Source: Dipetalonema caudispina (taxonomy: Eukaryota; Nematoda; Chromadorea; Rhabditida; Onchocercidae). Taken from it: a stretch of DNA of 64,000 bases. The notes under the pieces were generated by a model. That model had not been told where the DNA came from, did not search any database, and worked only from the letters and a program-made list of their open reading frames with translations. Position numbers and translations under genes: made by a program. Location of the stretch: contig JABVXV010000182.1 of assembly GCA_013365325.1 (NCBI GenBank), positions 60,277-124,276 on the forward strand. Reading direction: 5' to 3'. Shown here one piece after another: positions 1-13,559 of this stretch (within the stretch, counting starts at the first letter, position 1; each line of letters starts with the position of its first letter).

Positions 1-2446
1 TTTATGTAGAACAGAAAAATTATATATATTTAGAGATCATCAACTTTTTCAAATATACAGTTGCTTTTATGCAATCAAACTATAAAACAGAAAAAAAAAA
101 AAAAAAAAAAAACAACAGGAAGAGAGAAAGAGAGACTCAAATTGTTAAATTGCAATGTTAATATTTCCAGATTTGGGAAAAGTTCAAAATTAAAAGTAAA
201 ACATTATTTATGCCCTAAAGTTTGCAGAAACATGATAACAAGCATCCGAGGTAAATAAATTTGTTAACGATCCTTTTAAAATTACCGAAAATTTTTGAAT
301 CGTCATTTTCGTCCCTTTATTATTGAACAAAAACAAGCTGTGGTTAAATAAAATTATCATCAAACCTGCATTTAAGAAATTAAACTGACCGTTACCGTTA
401 CAGGAAACCAAACCAGCCAAGTTTCAATAGCAATCAGATTGTATTGAACCTATTTGGCCAGAGACACTTCTAATTTGCAGACGCAAAAAAAAAGAAAAAA
501 ATGAAATTATTTGACGATGAATCGTTAAAAAAAGTGAGAAGATTAAAAAAAGTTATCCATCGGATTGGATTAAGCTAGAAAGGCTCTTGAATTTCACAGG
601 TCTGTCTGCTTTCAATGAGTATCGAGAGCGGACAGACTTTTAAAGCCAAGGGTTTTTCTTGAAATCACAAACTTGAGATCAGAGAAGTAGGATCTTCCAA
701 ACTGTAAATTCGCCAGGGGTGTCATTTTCTTTAAGCAATATTTAGCTGAAACATTACACGAAATAGATTTTATGATTGATTTAATGATTCGTATAAACAA
801 GATAGCTTGATATCGAGTGTTAAGGTCAATAAGTCTGTAGCAGTCAAATAGAGTAGGCGAAAACGAAGATGTAACATCCAGGAGATTATGCGAAAAAAGA
901 AAATAATGTCACATGAGACGATCAAATCCTTTTCCAGTTGAGGATAAATGCTTTATTTAAGCCATTGACGGTTATCACAAAGTGATTCGAAAAGAGTGAA
1001 GAAAGAAAATAAATTATTGAAGAGGTTTCCAGAAAATTTTGACTGCAAATGACACTTCACAGAACAACCATGGAAAACCCTATTATTATGAAGTGGACAT
1101 TGAGATGCTCCATTTTACGCTATGATATGTTTGAATAAACAAAAATAAAAGTAGCAGCTGCGAAAGTTTTGGATTTAAAAAAAAAAAAAAAAAATGAAAA
1201 ATCATTGCTGAATAAAATTCTCAGAAATCGCTTTATTACTTTCTCGAGAATGCGCGAGCAATAACGTATCTACAAAAATGAAATTTATATCACTCTCCAT
1301 GACTTCTTCAAATATCCTCATGTCATATCAACTTTACCTTTTGAATTGGCGATATTTTGATAACATCGATGTATTTCTTTTAAGAATTAGTTAACATGGG
1401 ATAAAAATTACAAGATATGTGTAATTCACTTAAATCAAACAGTTTGAGCGAAATTTCATGATTTCGCATACAACAATAATGTAAACTACTGAACATTTTC
1501 CATCGTTGTATTTTTAAATGTTAACATTGAAAAGCACGAAAAAGTGATACAAACTCGATGACATGCTTAACCTTACAAATGACAAATGCATGAGTTAGCA
1601 GAAGATGAATGTTGAATTCAAAACTTGGACAATTTATAATTATGCGGATGGGAGAATGCAATCAAAGTGTCGCTTTTCGCCAGAGTTATCAAATATAATA
1701 AATGGAATATAGCACGGAAGTCTATTAACAACATAAATAGAGCAATATATCGCTACTGGAAAATCCGCTAAAAAAAAAAAAAAAAAAAAGAATTCAATCA
1801 CTTGCAACTATAACTCTTTCTTATTCAAATAAGCTTTTTTTTACTCCATCAAAATTATTAAATATTTTTGGATGTTAAATGAACATAATAATTGTAATTA
1901 TATATGCGCAAAAGTAAATAATAATATTTGATGCATAAAACGACAAGTTAATCAGGAAAACATCCGAACTGATTAGTGATGATGATATTCAGAGTAAATC
2001 ATGATCATTTTCAAATCAAAATTGATTACAGTATCATTTGAAAAGAAATGATAAAAATTAATGATATTTTCAATCCATATCAAAATTTTATTCCAAGCAA
2101 ATTTTGAAACATATTTGATGGAATTATAAAAAAAGTGCGGATTGTAACGAAGTGCAATCGTCTCTTACAAATTACCAACTAAAAGTTTCAAATAAGAATA
2201 AACGATATATTATACTTTTGTTCTGTATCATTTTTGAGTCGAAAAACTACTGAAATTGCAAACAGTTTTTACACCAAATTTACAGCAATTACGAAAATTC
2301 ATAATAAACGATGTAAAATGCACTGGTGATATTTTAAAATGACACCAACCATTCGTATAGTTAAAAAAGGAGGTGTATTCATCATTTAGCTTGATATTCT
2401 TGAATAGTATGAGTTTGTAATCAATATCTTAGTTGCTAGCTTACAA

Positions 2447-2571
2447 GTCATGCTAATAATCATACTATTAATTTAATTTTCCATTCCATCTCATGTTTCC
2501 CTCTAAAATCTTGCTTCTCACAAGTTTTTACCATTGTCATGCTAATAATTGGACTATTAATTTAATTTTTT
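2447..2571. repeat. Diverged ~89 bp tandem duplication
   Basis: A block starting GTCATGCTAATAAT at 2447 is repeated from 2536, with the shared core ACTATTAATTTAATTTT and a similar downstream stretch ending in ACAAGTTTT. The two copies are about 89 bases apart and differ at several positions. It looks like an old local duplication. No coding content is visible. Confidence 0.6.
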
Positions 2572-3518
2572 ACTTCATGTCTTCATCCGAAATTTTTGCA
2601 TTCTACAAGTTTTCGTAACTATCTTTTATTTTTCAATTTATTTCAAATATTTAAAATAATGCCATCATAAAAATCTACTAAACATGAATTACAGTCAAGC
2701 ATAATTTGTTGACATAACTAAAATAATCAAAAAAGATAAAAATTTGACGTATTCTTTTGTAATCAAACAAAAGGATTGTGTACTTAATGTGGAAGTATTA
2801 TTTGATAAAGAATAAAAGAAATAATAGTTGCATCGAAAAATTCCGAAGTGAACTTTCCGTATCAGTTGTAAAATGTTGCTCTAAGATGTTAGTATGCTTA
2901 GAATTCTTTATCACTTCTCAAAATTCTATGACTATTATCGCACCGACTAAACATAATTCATAATTTCTTTCAAATGCCAATTTCATAGCGCAACGACTAA
3001 ATCAATCCTGCAATTCTTGATACAAATGTTGAGCAAACTGGGTTGTTTACAGTAGCACACTACTTAGTTCACTATGACAGCCTGGTGCACTGTCTGGTCT
3101 AAATATTGGGTGGTAAGCAGGAGATGGTGGGGGAAAGGATCCTTGTCATATACGGTCTTAGAGAGGATGATTTCGGATCTCTGTTTATTTTTAAGTTATA
3201 CGTGATTCTTTACGAGTAGATTACTGGTGCTTATAGTTGTTTTACCCATCCTTTTTTAATCTATGGAACTGTTCTCTTAAAAATGTTGATATTTACCGTT
3301 GTGGTTTTAACTTCCACTCCTCGATCCCATCTATAGTCCATGACTATCCTAACAGAGGAGGGGATTACCTATCATGTCACAAATCGCTGATTGAATATCT
3401 GAAAAATTTGTAGTAATCAAATTTGTTTCCTCTATCTTTGATTAACCAAATTGTCCCACTGAGTATTTTGATAAATGTGTAATGCATTTGCAATTTGGAA
3501 GAAGCATAAGGAACACAA

Positions 3519-3566
3519 GTGTGTGTGTGTGTGTGTGTGTGCGTGTGTGTGTGTGGTGTATGTGTA
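3519..3566. repeat. (GT)n microsatellite
   Basis: A run of GT dinucleotides broken by one GC and one GG step. It sits about 130 bases upstream of the first exon of the BOD1-like gene. Confidence 0.95.
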
Positions 3567-3693
3567 CTTTTTTTTCTCAATTGGACATTCAACTTGTATG
3601 TTTATAGAGCTTTGTGGTGCTTCAATTTATCATTTATCCTAAATTATTTCCTTTATAACGATATTTTTCAGGATGCGTGAGGAAGGACTGTGA

Positions 3694-6077
3694 ATGCTTG
3701 TGACGAAAGTAGAGCAGAGCGAAGTACGCCAGCTCGTAGACGCTTTTAAATCTGAAGGCTCATTCGATAAACTAAGGCGAAAAATTTTCAACACAATCGC
3801 CGCTACTGTATGTAGATTTTCCGAAGATTGGAATTCAGAATTTCATTATAGTAAATGATGGGTCACTCAGAACAAGGAACAAGGCGATCATTTAGTTTTT
3901 ATTCATTATCCGATGATGATGGCCTTTTACGTTATCCGGGAAGAAGTGTTTAATTCACTCGTTAGTTAAGCCACATGCTTCCCACCTTCTCCCTTTCACT
4001 AACCATGCGGGCTTCCAACAGAATTTTATACTTTGTATTGATATTGTTTATTTCATCCTCACTATGTAAACTATTCGAGACAAGTTTAGTGAGAAATTAT
4101 GCTAAGTTCAAATTGATATTTTATGTTTAAGTGCTTACCGAAAAACACTGGTAGTGTTGCAGGATCGTTATCAAAAGGTGGCATTAAATGCTAAAGATAT
4201 TGTTGACGATTTACTGAAGACATCTGCACCAGATCTCACAAAAAATAAAGCACTCGATATACTCAGGAAGAAGCTTTTTGCTATTCACAGTACACAATAT
4301 GGTGTTATGATCACTGAGGTGTGACTTCCTTCTCCCTTTCTTCTCTCTCTGTGTTCGAAATTTCTGTTAAAATTAGCTTGAGCACGAAGGTTTAACTTTT
4401 CGGATATATGTAACAGTTAACTGCTTGTAGGGATTGGATGCCGATGAAACATTATGTAGCTTATTGGAAGAAATCGGGCACTATGTTGATTCGTTTCTTG
4501 GTCTTACAAAAAAGGAGCTGCTTGAAAATGTTCAGTCGCAACAGCCCATTGAAGATCATGAAGTACAAAAATTTCCATTAATGAAGAATTAATGTTAGCT
4601 GTAAAAGAACTCGAATGAGAGTAGAAATCAAGAAGGAGAACTTTTCAATTATTAATTACAATTATCCTTGAAGGTATGTGATATGGAAATAGATTCGGAT
4701 TCCGAGCAAAGCCCTCAAACTACTTCAACCAAAGAGACTCCTTTATCTGATATAGCTCTTCCACCAACTACTTATCCAAATTCAAATGTATCCTCGACAG
4801 TGTCATTTCCGCATGCGACGCTTGCTAAGGCTGGTGTAATTTTGCAATTTAATGTCCCGGTACATTGGAAAGTTTATTTTTATATAGCCTTAACATTGGT
4901 TGATGCATTTGACAAGGGGTCCATTCCAAAAAACAGTTCAGACTGTTAAGCAAGTCAGTCATGTGCTGTCAGTAACTTTCACTCTGTTTACGTAAAAGAT
5001 ATCGAGGCAGTATGTTTTCATTCATTAAATATGTTTTAACGTTAAACAGATAAAAAAGTGCATAGGAGCATTTGCCTATAGCATCATGTCCATTTTTCTA
5101 CCACTTACTCTTAAATTTATCACGGCAGTAAATCCATATTCGAGGAATATCTTGTCTGTGTGAGGATACTTAAAACTTCCTTCGGTAATTCAAAACAACA
5201 TGCATTATTAATTTTTCATGGTTGACACAAGTAATAAAAACAAGCCCTTCTAAACCGTGCATTCTAAAAAGTCAACAGTAAACTTAGGATGGCATATATC
5301 AAGGTCACCCATCATTATATAAATGCTTTTGCCTTTACTGATCTCATTAACTACCTTCGTTAGTAATTATTTGTCAAGTTAAAACAAGTGGGTGATTGAA
5401 ATGTCCATTCATTTTGAAGTTTTTTTCCTCTTACATTTGAATTAGTTGCTTGGTGTTTTAAACTTGAAACTTTTATCATTATGTTCTGATTTTCAGATGC
5501 CATCCGTTTCAAGCACTACAAGCTCGCAAAGAAATTGTAATTCTATTGGTATGTTAGTTAAAAACGTTTTCCCTATGGATTTTCTTCCTTTGAATAGTGA
5601 TATTAGCTTTAAGATTACGGAATCTTTCCAATTGTACTGTTTCAACCTGTTACCAGTATTTTTTTAAGCCAACATCGCTTACTCTGAATCGACAAACGAA
5701 ATAATAACTGCTAGATCGAAGTCACTGCTCAGACATTCTGAAAATGGAGATGTTGAAGCTTCATTTACCTCGTACCAAGCACAAAAAATCGTCACAAAAA
5801 AATTTTACTCTAATTCAAGAGTAAGTTTGTGTTGTTTCGCATAAGTTTTCTTTTTTGGTTGAATTTCTTCAATTTATCCACAGCACTTCTCCTTTTAAAT
5901 TTCATGCGAGACAGTGATTCCACTCATTTTTTAGGTGTATGTTACTTCATCTTTTTAAACATTAGCATTAAGTTGATGCAGGCAGCAGTGGCATCTAAGC
6001 ATTACATGGCATCGGCTGTGCAATATCGTACAAGGCGTCGACGCAAAGCTTGTAATGGAGATTTTGTATACTATTGA
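3694..6077 (+). CDS. BOD1/Shg1-domain protein, 7 exons
   Basis: Proposed exons are 3694-3807, 4163-4318, 4431-4562, 4674-4859, 5497-5548, 5669-5820 and 5982-6077, about 295 residues. Residues about 8-60 (VRQLVDAFKSEGSFDKLRRK and the following helix KDIVDDLL) match the start of the BOD1/COMPASS-Shg1 domain. In animals these proteins act at kinetochores (BOD1) or in Set1 H3K4 methylation complexes (BOD1L, Shg1). The middle is acidic and Ser/Thr-rich (DMEIDSDSEQSPQ), and the C-terminus has an RTRRRRK cluster that could be a nuclear localisation signal. Most introns are phase 0. Donors at 3808 (GTATGT) and 5821 (GTAAGT) are strong. The acceptor before 4674 and the donor after 4859 are weak, so the fourth exon is the least certain. 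A candidate AATAAA lies at 6351. The family call is by eye; the kinetochore versus Set1 role cannot be told. Confidence 0.65.
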
Positions 6078-6350
6078 TAGAACTACCTCTCGACGATTGT
6101 GATGCACTTCATATTCGAGCTTATATTGTTTGCAACTGTAATCACTTTTTCTTCATAGAGCGCTAACAGATTACAAAATCTTCTCTCAGAATGGATTTTC
6201 AGGATCGAGCTTTTCATATTCTTTCGTGGTTGTCTTGTCTCGTTTTCGGTTTTCTGTTGCCTCTAATTCATTTGTCTTTCAAATTGTTTATATGACATTG
6301 ATTATTTATTCTATTAAATATACTCTTGAAACAACACCAAATTTGCAGTT

Positions 6351-6356
6351 AATAAA
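6351..6356 (+). terminator. Candidate poly(A) signal for the BOD1-like gene
   Basis: AATAAA lies 274 bases after the BOD1-like stop codon and just before the 3' end of the opposing gene. The motif is common by chance in AT-rich DNA, so this is only a candidate. Confidence 0.3.
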
Positions 6357-6378
6357 GTGAATAAATTAAAGTTTCTGA

Positions 6379-9300
6379 TCATGTTCTGCAGTGGATCAAG
6401 CTCAACAAATTTCGTTTCAAATCCTCGCTGTGTGGTCCAACATATACCTTTGATGGGTCATCCGTGAGTTTCGTAAGATATTCGCTGAAAAATTGCTTGG
6501 GAAAAAAATGAGGTGAAGAGCTTTGTTTTTTAAAGTGCGGAGAAGCAGAGCAATTACTCATGTGGTAGTATTTCGTTAATCACAATATGAAGGAATGAAA
6601 CAGTTCTAGAAAGTATTGTTACAGAATTTGTTTTAGAAAAGTTAAGAATATGTGAATGTATGTTGTTCCTAATTCTAAGGTGGGTCAGGATGAATTTAAC
6701 TGGTATAAAGTCAAATGAAGTAACTCACAAATTATTAAGATGTGACATGCTGACAGCATAAAAATCAACGTTCGGCATTCGGCGAATTTCTTCTGCTGGC
6801 TTACTAGCATCATCTTGTGAAAAACTGCAATGCATATGTTGAATGGACAAAATTCCCTCACCTTTCAGAACACACTTCTTATGTTGTATAGCTTGCAAAT
6901 GTAGCCGTCTGAAGCTGTACATCACAAGATTCAACTGTAAAATCCCGGGAGCAAGTGACCTATCCAAAATATAAGAAAAGTGGCGTACCCATCGCTTACA
7001 AGTATCACAGTTGTTGGTATTCCTTGTCTACGAGTTTCCAAAACACCCATTGAATTTTCCAGTGCACGTCCGATATATGTTGTCCCTTAATAATGATTAG
7101 TTCCTTTTAAAATATTTGGATTACAGTTCCAAACTGAAGATACTAACAGCAAGAAACGATAGGGTAGGATGTATTTTTATGGACGTAATAATAAAAATCC
7201 CATTTGAAAGATGACTATTCTGCGTGCTACCATACCCTTAATTATTGACAGTAAGAAGGCGACTTTTGCATTATCTGATCTATATATCTCCTTCATCAGT
7301 GATAACTTCGTGAAGAACTCTGTTTCTTTTACATTTCAGTATTTATTTGTGCAAAGTAAATTTGCCCAATTATTGACTCCTTTTTAATTTAAATTTAATC
7401 AGTTTTTTCTTAACTCAAAATAATGTACCGGTAAAATGTCGAACTTGAGTCAGCGCTTCCGCGATATCTTTGATATCTTTATATGTATCGAATGTCCACT
7501 CAACTCTTTGATGTGAACTACCAGCGAATTGGATCAAAGCAACCCGCTGATCGCCTTCACCAATCTTACAACAAGAAAGAATTTTTTTTTTTTTTTGATC
7601 GAAATATTCAATCATTTAAGGGACGAGTAAGTAATTGAAATAGAAAGCAAGGCGATTTGTAAGTTCTGCTTCATCGTTGAACTTTAATCTGTATATTAGA
7701 AAAACTTAAGCATATTTTTAGAGCATTCTAATTTATGTGATTCAAAATGATCTGCTACAAGGTCTTTTAAAAAACATGAATGGGGAAGGAATTACTTGTA
7801 ATTCATTGAGCAATGACAAAAGATATTCTTTTTGTTGATCGTATATCCTTTGCACTGACCCAGAACTGTCAACAATGAATAAAATTTCGCGTGGACACTG
7901 TCCTAAAAAAAATAAATAAATTATTCGATGATCTTCTACACTGGTTCTATTTACCTTGACTTTTTTTAATGCTTCCAGCTGGTCCGGTTTTTCCTGACTT
8001 TCTTGCAGTTGAAATACGTTGTAGTGTCACATGTCTGAAATAATAATGAATTTGTTGTAACTAACAAATCATAAAATATCTTCGAGAAAAATCCTGTATT
8101 AATAAGTAAGACGTAACGGAGAAGTCTAGAATATATCAATTAAGGTAATGGCAAACAGCCAGTTTATCGAGTATCCCTTCCAAATACGTATGATAGAGAA
8201 GTGATACAAATATAATCAAAAATTGGTAAAAAGATAAGTCAAACTTTATTTATAAAATTATGTCTGTTAGAATTCGCCAACATTGAATCTGTATGAAAAC
8301 GCTCAAATCGAAAATATGACGAACCGTGATGCTAACGCCGTTTTATTGCTCGGAAGATCGGCCAGTCGTGAAGTTTCTCGACCTTCAGTAGACGATATTG
8401 TCACTTCCGCTCGTGGACGTCCCTTTTGTAGCTTGTTGGTAAATTTAGAAAGGGATCTACTATTTTCACTTTCTTCACCATTTTTACTGCGCTGAAAATA
8501 ATCAAATTGCAGAGAAAAGAAATGTTGGAAGTATACTGCAGATATTTGCTGTAATTTCTCATATCATCGAAAAGGATCAGCGCGTCTACTGGAAGGTCAT
8601 TGGAGCATTTTCAGACATCCTATACTATTGTTAGAGGTTAGAATCTTTTTATGATGTTGCAATAGTTAAGTTCTTTTGATTACTTAAGTAATCTGATTAT
8701 AATGTCAAAATCACTAACATCCTTACTGAAGGTCGACTGCTGGGGAATGGTTATATCTCCTACAAACTGTTCGTCAATATTCCCTGTACTGATTGATGTT
8801 TCATCAATATTTTCATCATTAATTTTACTTCGTACATCTGTTTCCGAAAGCTTCGCATCCTATAAACATAAATTTCATCGATTTATTAATAATGCTCATA
8901 AATAAGTTTTTCTGCAATCCATCTTCAGTGTACTTTCAATTTCGAGTTCTTCAAACATATGTTTTCAAGCCTCACCCATGAAATCACAATATTCAACAGA
9001 ATATAAAAAAAACCAATGAAGTTCGAGAATTACTAAGTTAAAGTAACGATGAACAGTCTGGGATAAATCTGATTCATAAAAGGTATAATAGGAGTAATCA
9101 TACCTGATCTTGCGATGTAGTTATTTGTTTGGCTGGAATTTTCCTGCTCTTATGTTTTAACTGTGCATCTTTCGTTAATGATTTATGTGATGTAGGATAT
9201 GTCGCAGTTGATGTACGTGTTATGCTAGTCGTATACTGTTTTGTTGATGTCATGATCTTATTTGAAGAACGGAATGATTCGATCCTGTCTGTATTTGTTA

Positions 9301-11524
9301 TTGTTTTTATGGTAGCTGTTGGTATTTCCCATTCATTCGGTGATTCGCACACTTGAGCATTCTCCACTTCGGTCATTAACGTTTTTTTCAACCGAGTGAA
9401 TTCCTGCGGTCTGAAATTACAAATTGTTTACTTTCATTTTCGTACGATCCAATAGCAAAGTTAACTAAAAATGCCGAAAGGAAGTAAAAAATTGCGATTT
9501 CTTTTTTTGGACGATGTCATTTATTTGCTGTAAAGCGTTAATTATAATTTTTATTTCCAATAAGCCTAGACCAAAATGATTTTCATTTTCTAAATTTCCA
9601 CTTAACTCCAAATTTATTTTGCAATTTGCAACATTACTCCGATAAGAAAAAACTAAAATAGCGATAGGTGAATTAAGACATCCTATAGAAATAGATGGGT
9701 CATACGTCAAAACATGACATTCTTTAAGAATTAAGCCACGAAAGAAAGAATACGACCAGTTTATTAAATGTTATTTCATCAAAATTATGGTTGATACGAC
9801 CTTTCGGGTAATAGTTTTTTTAATGAATGCAATATAATCAGTGCATTGTCTTATTCACTTCTCTTTTAAAAAAAGTAGTGGATAATAGATTTGTGATCAG
9901 AAACAGGCCGTTTCACTGATTTGATCGTTTCTGTAGATGCAATATACATCACCAATTCACCGTGGAAACCACTTTGGTTTTCTCTTATTTCAAATTGGTT
10001 ACAACGATCAACAGTGTCATCATTATACTCTTTTTCTCGTCTTTGCAATCACAACACCTCAATCATTCTTTCTGACACAAAATTTCAAACTCGCCAACTT
10101 GATTCCATTAAATACACTGTTCCATCATTGGACATTACGTCACAACGTGTTAATTAAACGTTCACTCAATCGAAACGAATGTTCAAGAGCGTGTTTAATG
10201 ATACTGCTATATATTGAATTATTAACGAATTAGAATTCACATATAAGTTAATGTATTTAAATTCTTGCCGCTACGGAATGTTAACTCTGTTATTATTATT
10301 GATGAAATAACGAGCGAACCCGAAGATATTCGATTTTCCACCAGCAATGCGGTTCATTTCAGGTTCAAAACCATCTGACCCAACATATACAACATAAATT
10401 TTGACTTTTTCAACTTCACGTAACTGCTCAGCGTGCTTTATAGGATCATCGACAGATAATCCATCCGTAAATAAAACAATGATTTTGCTAGCACTTTTTC
10501 TGAAATCGCATCACTTTTATTTTAAATATTCAAACCGTATGCTGGAAACTTATCATGACTAATCTTTCAGAGTCTACAAAATGCGGTGAAAAAAATTTTT
10601 TTTCTCTAATATTTCTTCCCAAGATTGCAACGATCTAGCATGTAGGTTATTTTGAAAATGACATAATTCAAGATTCTAGCTTGTTTAAGCAGGAAGAAAC
10701 CAAGGAATTCTTGTGATAGTAAAGCAAATATGGAGCACTCAGTGTATCCTTCCATTATTTGGCATAAAAAATGTTCAATAACATGAAATTTTTTTTCAGA
10801 CAAAATTATTAATTACTGTTCCAATTAATAAATGGAGCAGTTAGTAAAACAACATTATGATCAATTTTCAACTAACCTGGCTCCTTTCTCTTCACTAAAC
10901 AATTCAGTTTTTGCTGCCAGTAGTGCTTTGCCTGTCTTTGTACCACCAGAATGGAAATTAATTGTGGCAATATGATTAATAATATCACGCGGGTCTCGAT
11001 AAGTACCGAGGGAAAATTCGATAGTCGGTGTTTCGGTATACTGAATCACGGCAACATGTACGTGATCCTTGTCAGTTAGTAATGCTTCGGTTAGTTGCGT
11101 GGTCCAATTAATGTGTTGTGTGTATATTTGTTCCAAGCTTCCAGAAGTATCCAGAAGAAACAACAAATCCACACCACATCCTTTCTCTGCCGGATCTGTA
11201 TCATTTGCATCATTCATTAATAACCAATGAGCTAATGAAAGAAAATTATGGCATTTATTCTAGAATGCGTAAAAACTTCAAAATTTGCTATTTTAACAAG
11301 CTTAATCCTAGGACATTCAAAAATGATATACTATCCATACATGTACCGGTGAATTCCAGAACATCGTTACCATCGCCATCTTGTTGCATGGACGATGGCT
11401 GCCAAAGATTTTCTGAAGTTAATAGATCCCCTTCACCGGATCCTTCGCCAGATCCTTCGAGACCATCATTTTCAGCACAACATACAGAAATGAACAGCAC
11501 AAACCAGGCAAATCGGAAAGTCAT
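6379..11524 (-). CDS. Secreted protein with two vWA domains, 12 exons
   Basis: Exons on the minus strand: 11524-11347, 11195-10877, 10499-10320, 9410-9104, 8859-8719, 8491-8325, 8034-7955, 7902-7796, 7564-7429, 7085-6989, 6824-6729, 6484-6379; all phases agree, giving 637 residues. The N-terminus (MTFRFAWFVLFISVCCAEND) is a signal peptide, followed by a Ser-Gly-Glu repeat. Domain A1 spans about residues 65-230 and carries the MIDAS residues DTSGS, a GGTKTGKAL threonine and FTDG. A Thr/Ser/Lys-rich linker of about 220 residues follows. Domain A2 (about 458-637) has DSSGS, FTGTTYIG and VSDGF. Both metal sites look intact, so ligand binding through Mg2+ is likely. No transmembrane segment or other module is seen. 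Extracellular matrix or cuticle adhesion is an inference. The 890-base third intron uses a weak GTTCGC donor, but the joined domain end (NIFGPQEFTRLKKTL) reads well. Confidence 0.8.
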
Positions 11525-13559
11525 GTTCGTCGAAACAGCAAAGTGATTTCTGCTTTACATGACCCTTTTATTTTCCATGTCTTCTAAATGGGGTTTCCGG
11601 GGTAAAAAGGCCTGTCGAATTTGATCCGCCCATTTACATCTTATTCCTTCCTTCATTCATCCCAAAAGAACAAATCAACTCCCTTCCTTAACAATTCCAT
11701 AATCTATTATTGCACAGCACAACTGGTATCCTCGTTCGTCGTTTATGCAAACATAATTCTTCTCTATCAGCAAATGTTGAATTGATTTCCCTTTCTTAAT
11801 TGTTTTTTTTTTTTTTTTTTTTCCATGCAAATATATTGTTCAATCCGAACAAATTAATGCTATCAACAACGTTTCAACTTTGTGGTGGTTATCAGTAGAT
11901 AATAGCAACTGAATGAATACTTGATGTTATATAGCCCAGTATGACGTATATATGTTCTGCTTCAGAATTTTAAACCAAATTAGTGAGTTTCTGTGTCTTT
12001 TGCCGCCCAAATCGGAAAAGAAAAAAAAAAATCACTGATGTAATAATCGACAAGCTGTAACCCAATAACAGCAATGAAATGAATCCAACACTCACAACAA
12101 TGATCTGACACTATAACAACACAAACACTACCATTAGGTTTAATGAATATAATGATATGTCGCCTGGCAGCTAATTTGTTTTTCCATAATACAAGAATCG
12201 CTCAGAAATGAGAAAATAAACTGAGCTAAGCATTCATTTATTTCAATTCATTTTCGAGTTGAACTATTTGAAAAAATTTTGCAGTGAGACGAGACCATGT
12301 ATCACCGTTATATGCAAGACTCATTCCTGATAATTAAATTAGTAAGCCGTGTTATATACCTGACAGGAATTACATGCAAAAAGAGACTAATTTCCCTGAT
12401 AAAGATAAACCGATCACCAATTTGTAGTCAATGATGTTATTTTCAGTGTACTAAAATGGCATTATCCAAGCCACATAAGGGAGTGGGATTAATTTTTATT
12501 ACATTGTGCTCAACAATTTCTAATTCCTTCTTTTTTCTCAACAAAATTGTTTTCAAATTTTGTGATTTCGAAATTCAAAAGACAAAAATATTTGTTGTTG
12601 TGACTGTCCCTCTTTTTCTGTACTTCTAATCCTTTCCTATATCAAACAAAACAAAGAAACCACAAAACGATGCAGACATTTTTGTTCGACAAAAATTTCA
12701 AATTCCCCCGCATCACCTTTTCCCATCGTTCCCATGTCATAAATATCACAAATAGCTCCATAAGCCATTTCTTCCCCAAATGTTCAACAAACGTAATGCA
12801 AACAAGTCATCTGGGGCGTAATACGGTGAATTTATGGATACTATCCATCATTAATTCGTCTTGCTCAATCTATATAGAAAATTCGCATCAGAAAAATTAC
12901 ATGTTTCTCAACGATCGACTTTCGCTCACTCGCTGCGTCTTGCGCCGTTGTACCAATATGAGAAAATAAAAAGGTAATCAATTTATCAAATTCAAAAGAG
13001 ACAAAGAAAGAAAACAGCAACAATTCAAATACATTTACTGCACTAACAGTGCCGAATTCCACTGCATAAGCAAAGATTGATTTCTTACCTCCTAACAGCT
13101 TCAATCATTCCAAATCTACTAATTTCAAGCTTATTTACTACATATAATTGAAAAAAAGGCCAAATATAGCACTGTTTAACATTAAAAACTGACTTATGAA
13201 ATTCTTTGAGTTGTTGAAAAGCAATCAGCAAGTTGGACATATTGAACGAAGGCTGATTTGTTAAAAACAACATTAAATCACTATAATGCGAACTACTGCT
13301 ATCGTTTTATTTTACACAAAAGGTAAAAGTTAAATTTTTCGTCTGCAACAGCTTCTTTGTTATCCATACCAAATCGGTACATGCACCAACCAACAATTTA
13401 ATGGATAAAAAGTTCATTACATGTACCCGTGCTTAAATTTATACTCATTTCAGGCACTTGAATGAGTTAATTTGAGCATTCGGGATATAAATGTAATTAA
13501 AACAAACGTTTTTTGTCAAATAGTCGTGTTGATACTATAATTAAAGCCAATATAGGCAA
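11525..13559. other. Intergenic stretch, no gene seen
   Basis: This lies between the 5' end of the two-vWA gene and the 3' end of unc-78, both on the minus strand. A poly(T) run sits near 11806-11821. The region just left of 13560 should contain the unc-78 3' untranslated region. Frames of 60-100 codons occur but lack splice context and normal composition. Confidence 0.55.

Larger units (their letters stand above)
1..3693. other. AT-rich intergenic stretch, no gene seen
   Basis: No reading frame here shows protein-like composition together with splice sites. The stretch contains poly(A) runs near 91-111, 1178-1194 and 1770-1789, a diverged tandem duplication at 2447-2571 and a GT microsatellite at 3519-3566. 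A TTTTTCAG acceptor lies 22 bases before the start codon of the next gene, so the far right end may be its 5' untranslated or trans-splice region. Confidence 0.6.

Noticed and set aside
9866..10233. Open frames on both strands inside intron 3 of the two-vWA gene
   Set aside because: Including them would break the canonical end of the first vWA domain, which joins cleanly from 10320 to 9410. A rarely used cassette exon cannot be ruled out.
11118..11546. 142-codon plus-strand frame
   Set aside because: It is the complement of the first two exons of the two-vWA gene, which have clear motifs on the minus strand.
12670..13104. Frames of 79-99 codons on both strands between two genes
   Set aside because: No signal, splice sites or homology; both strands are equally open, as expected by chance.
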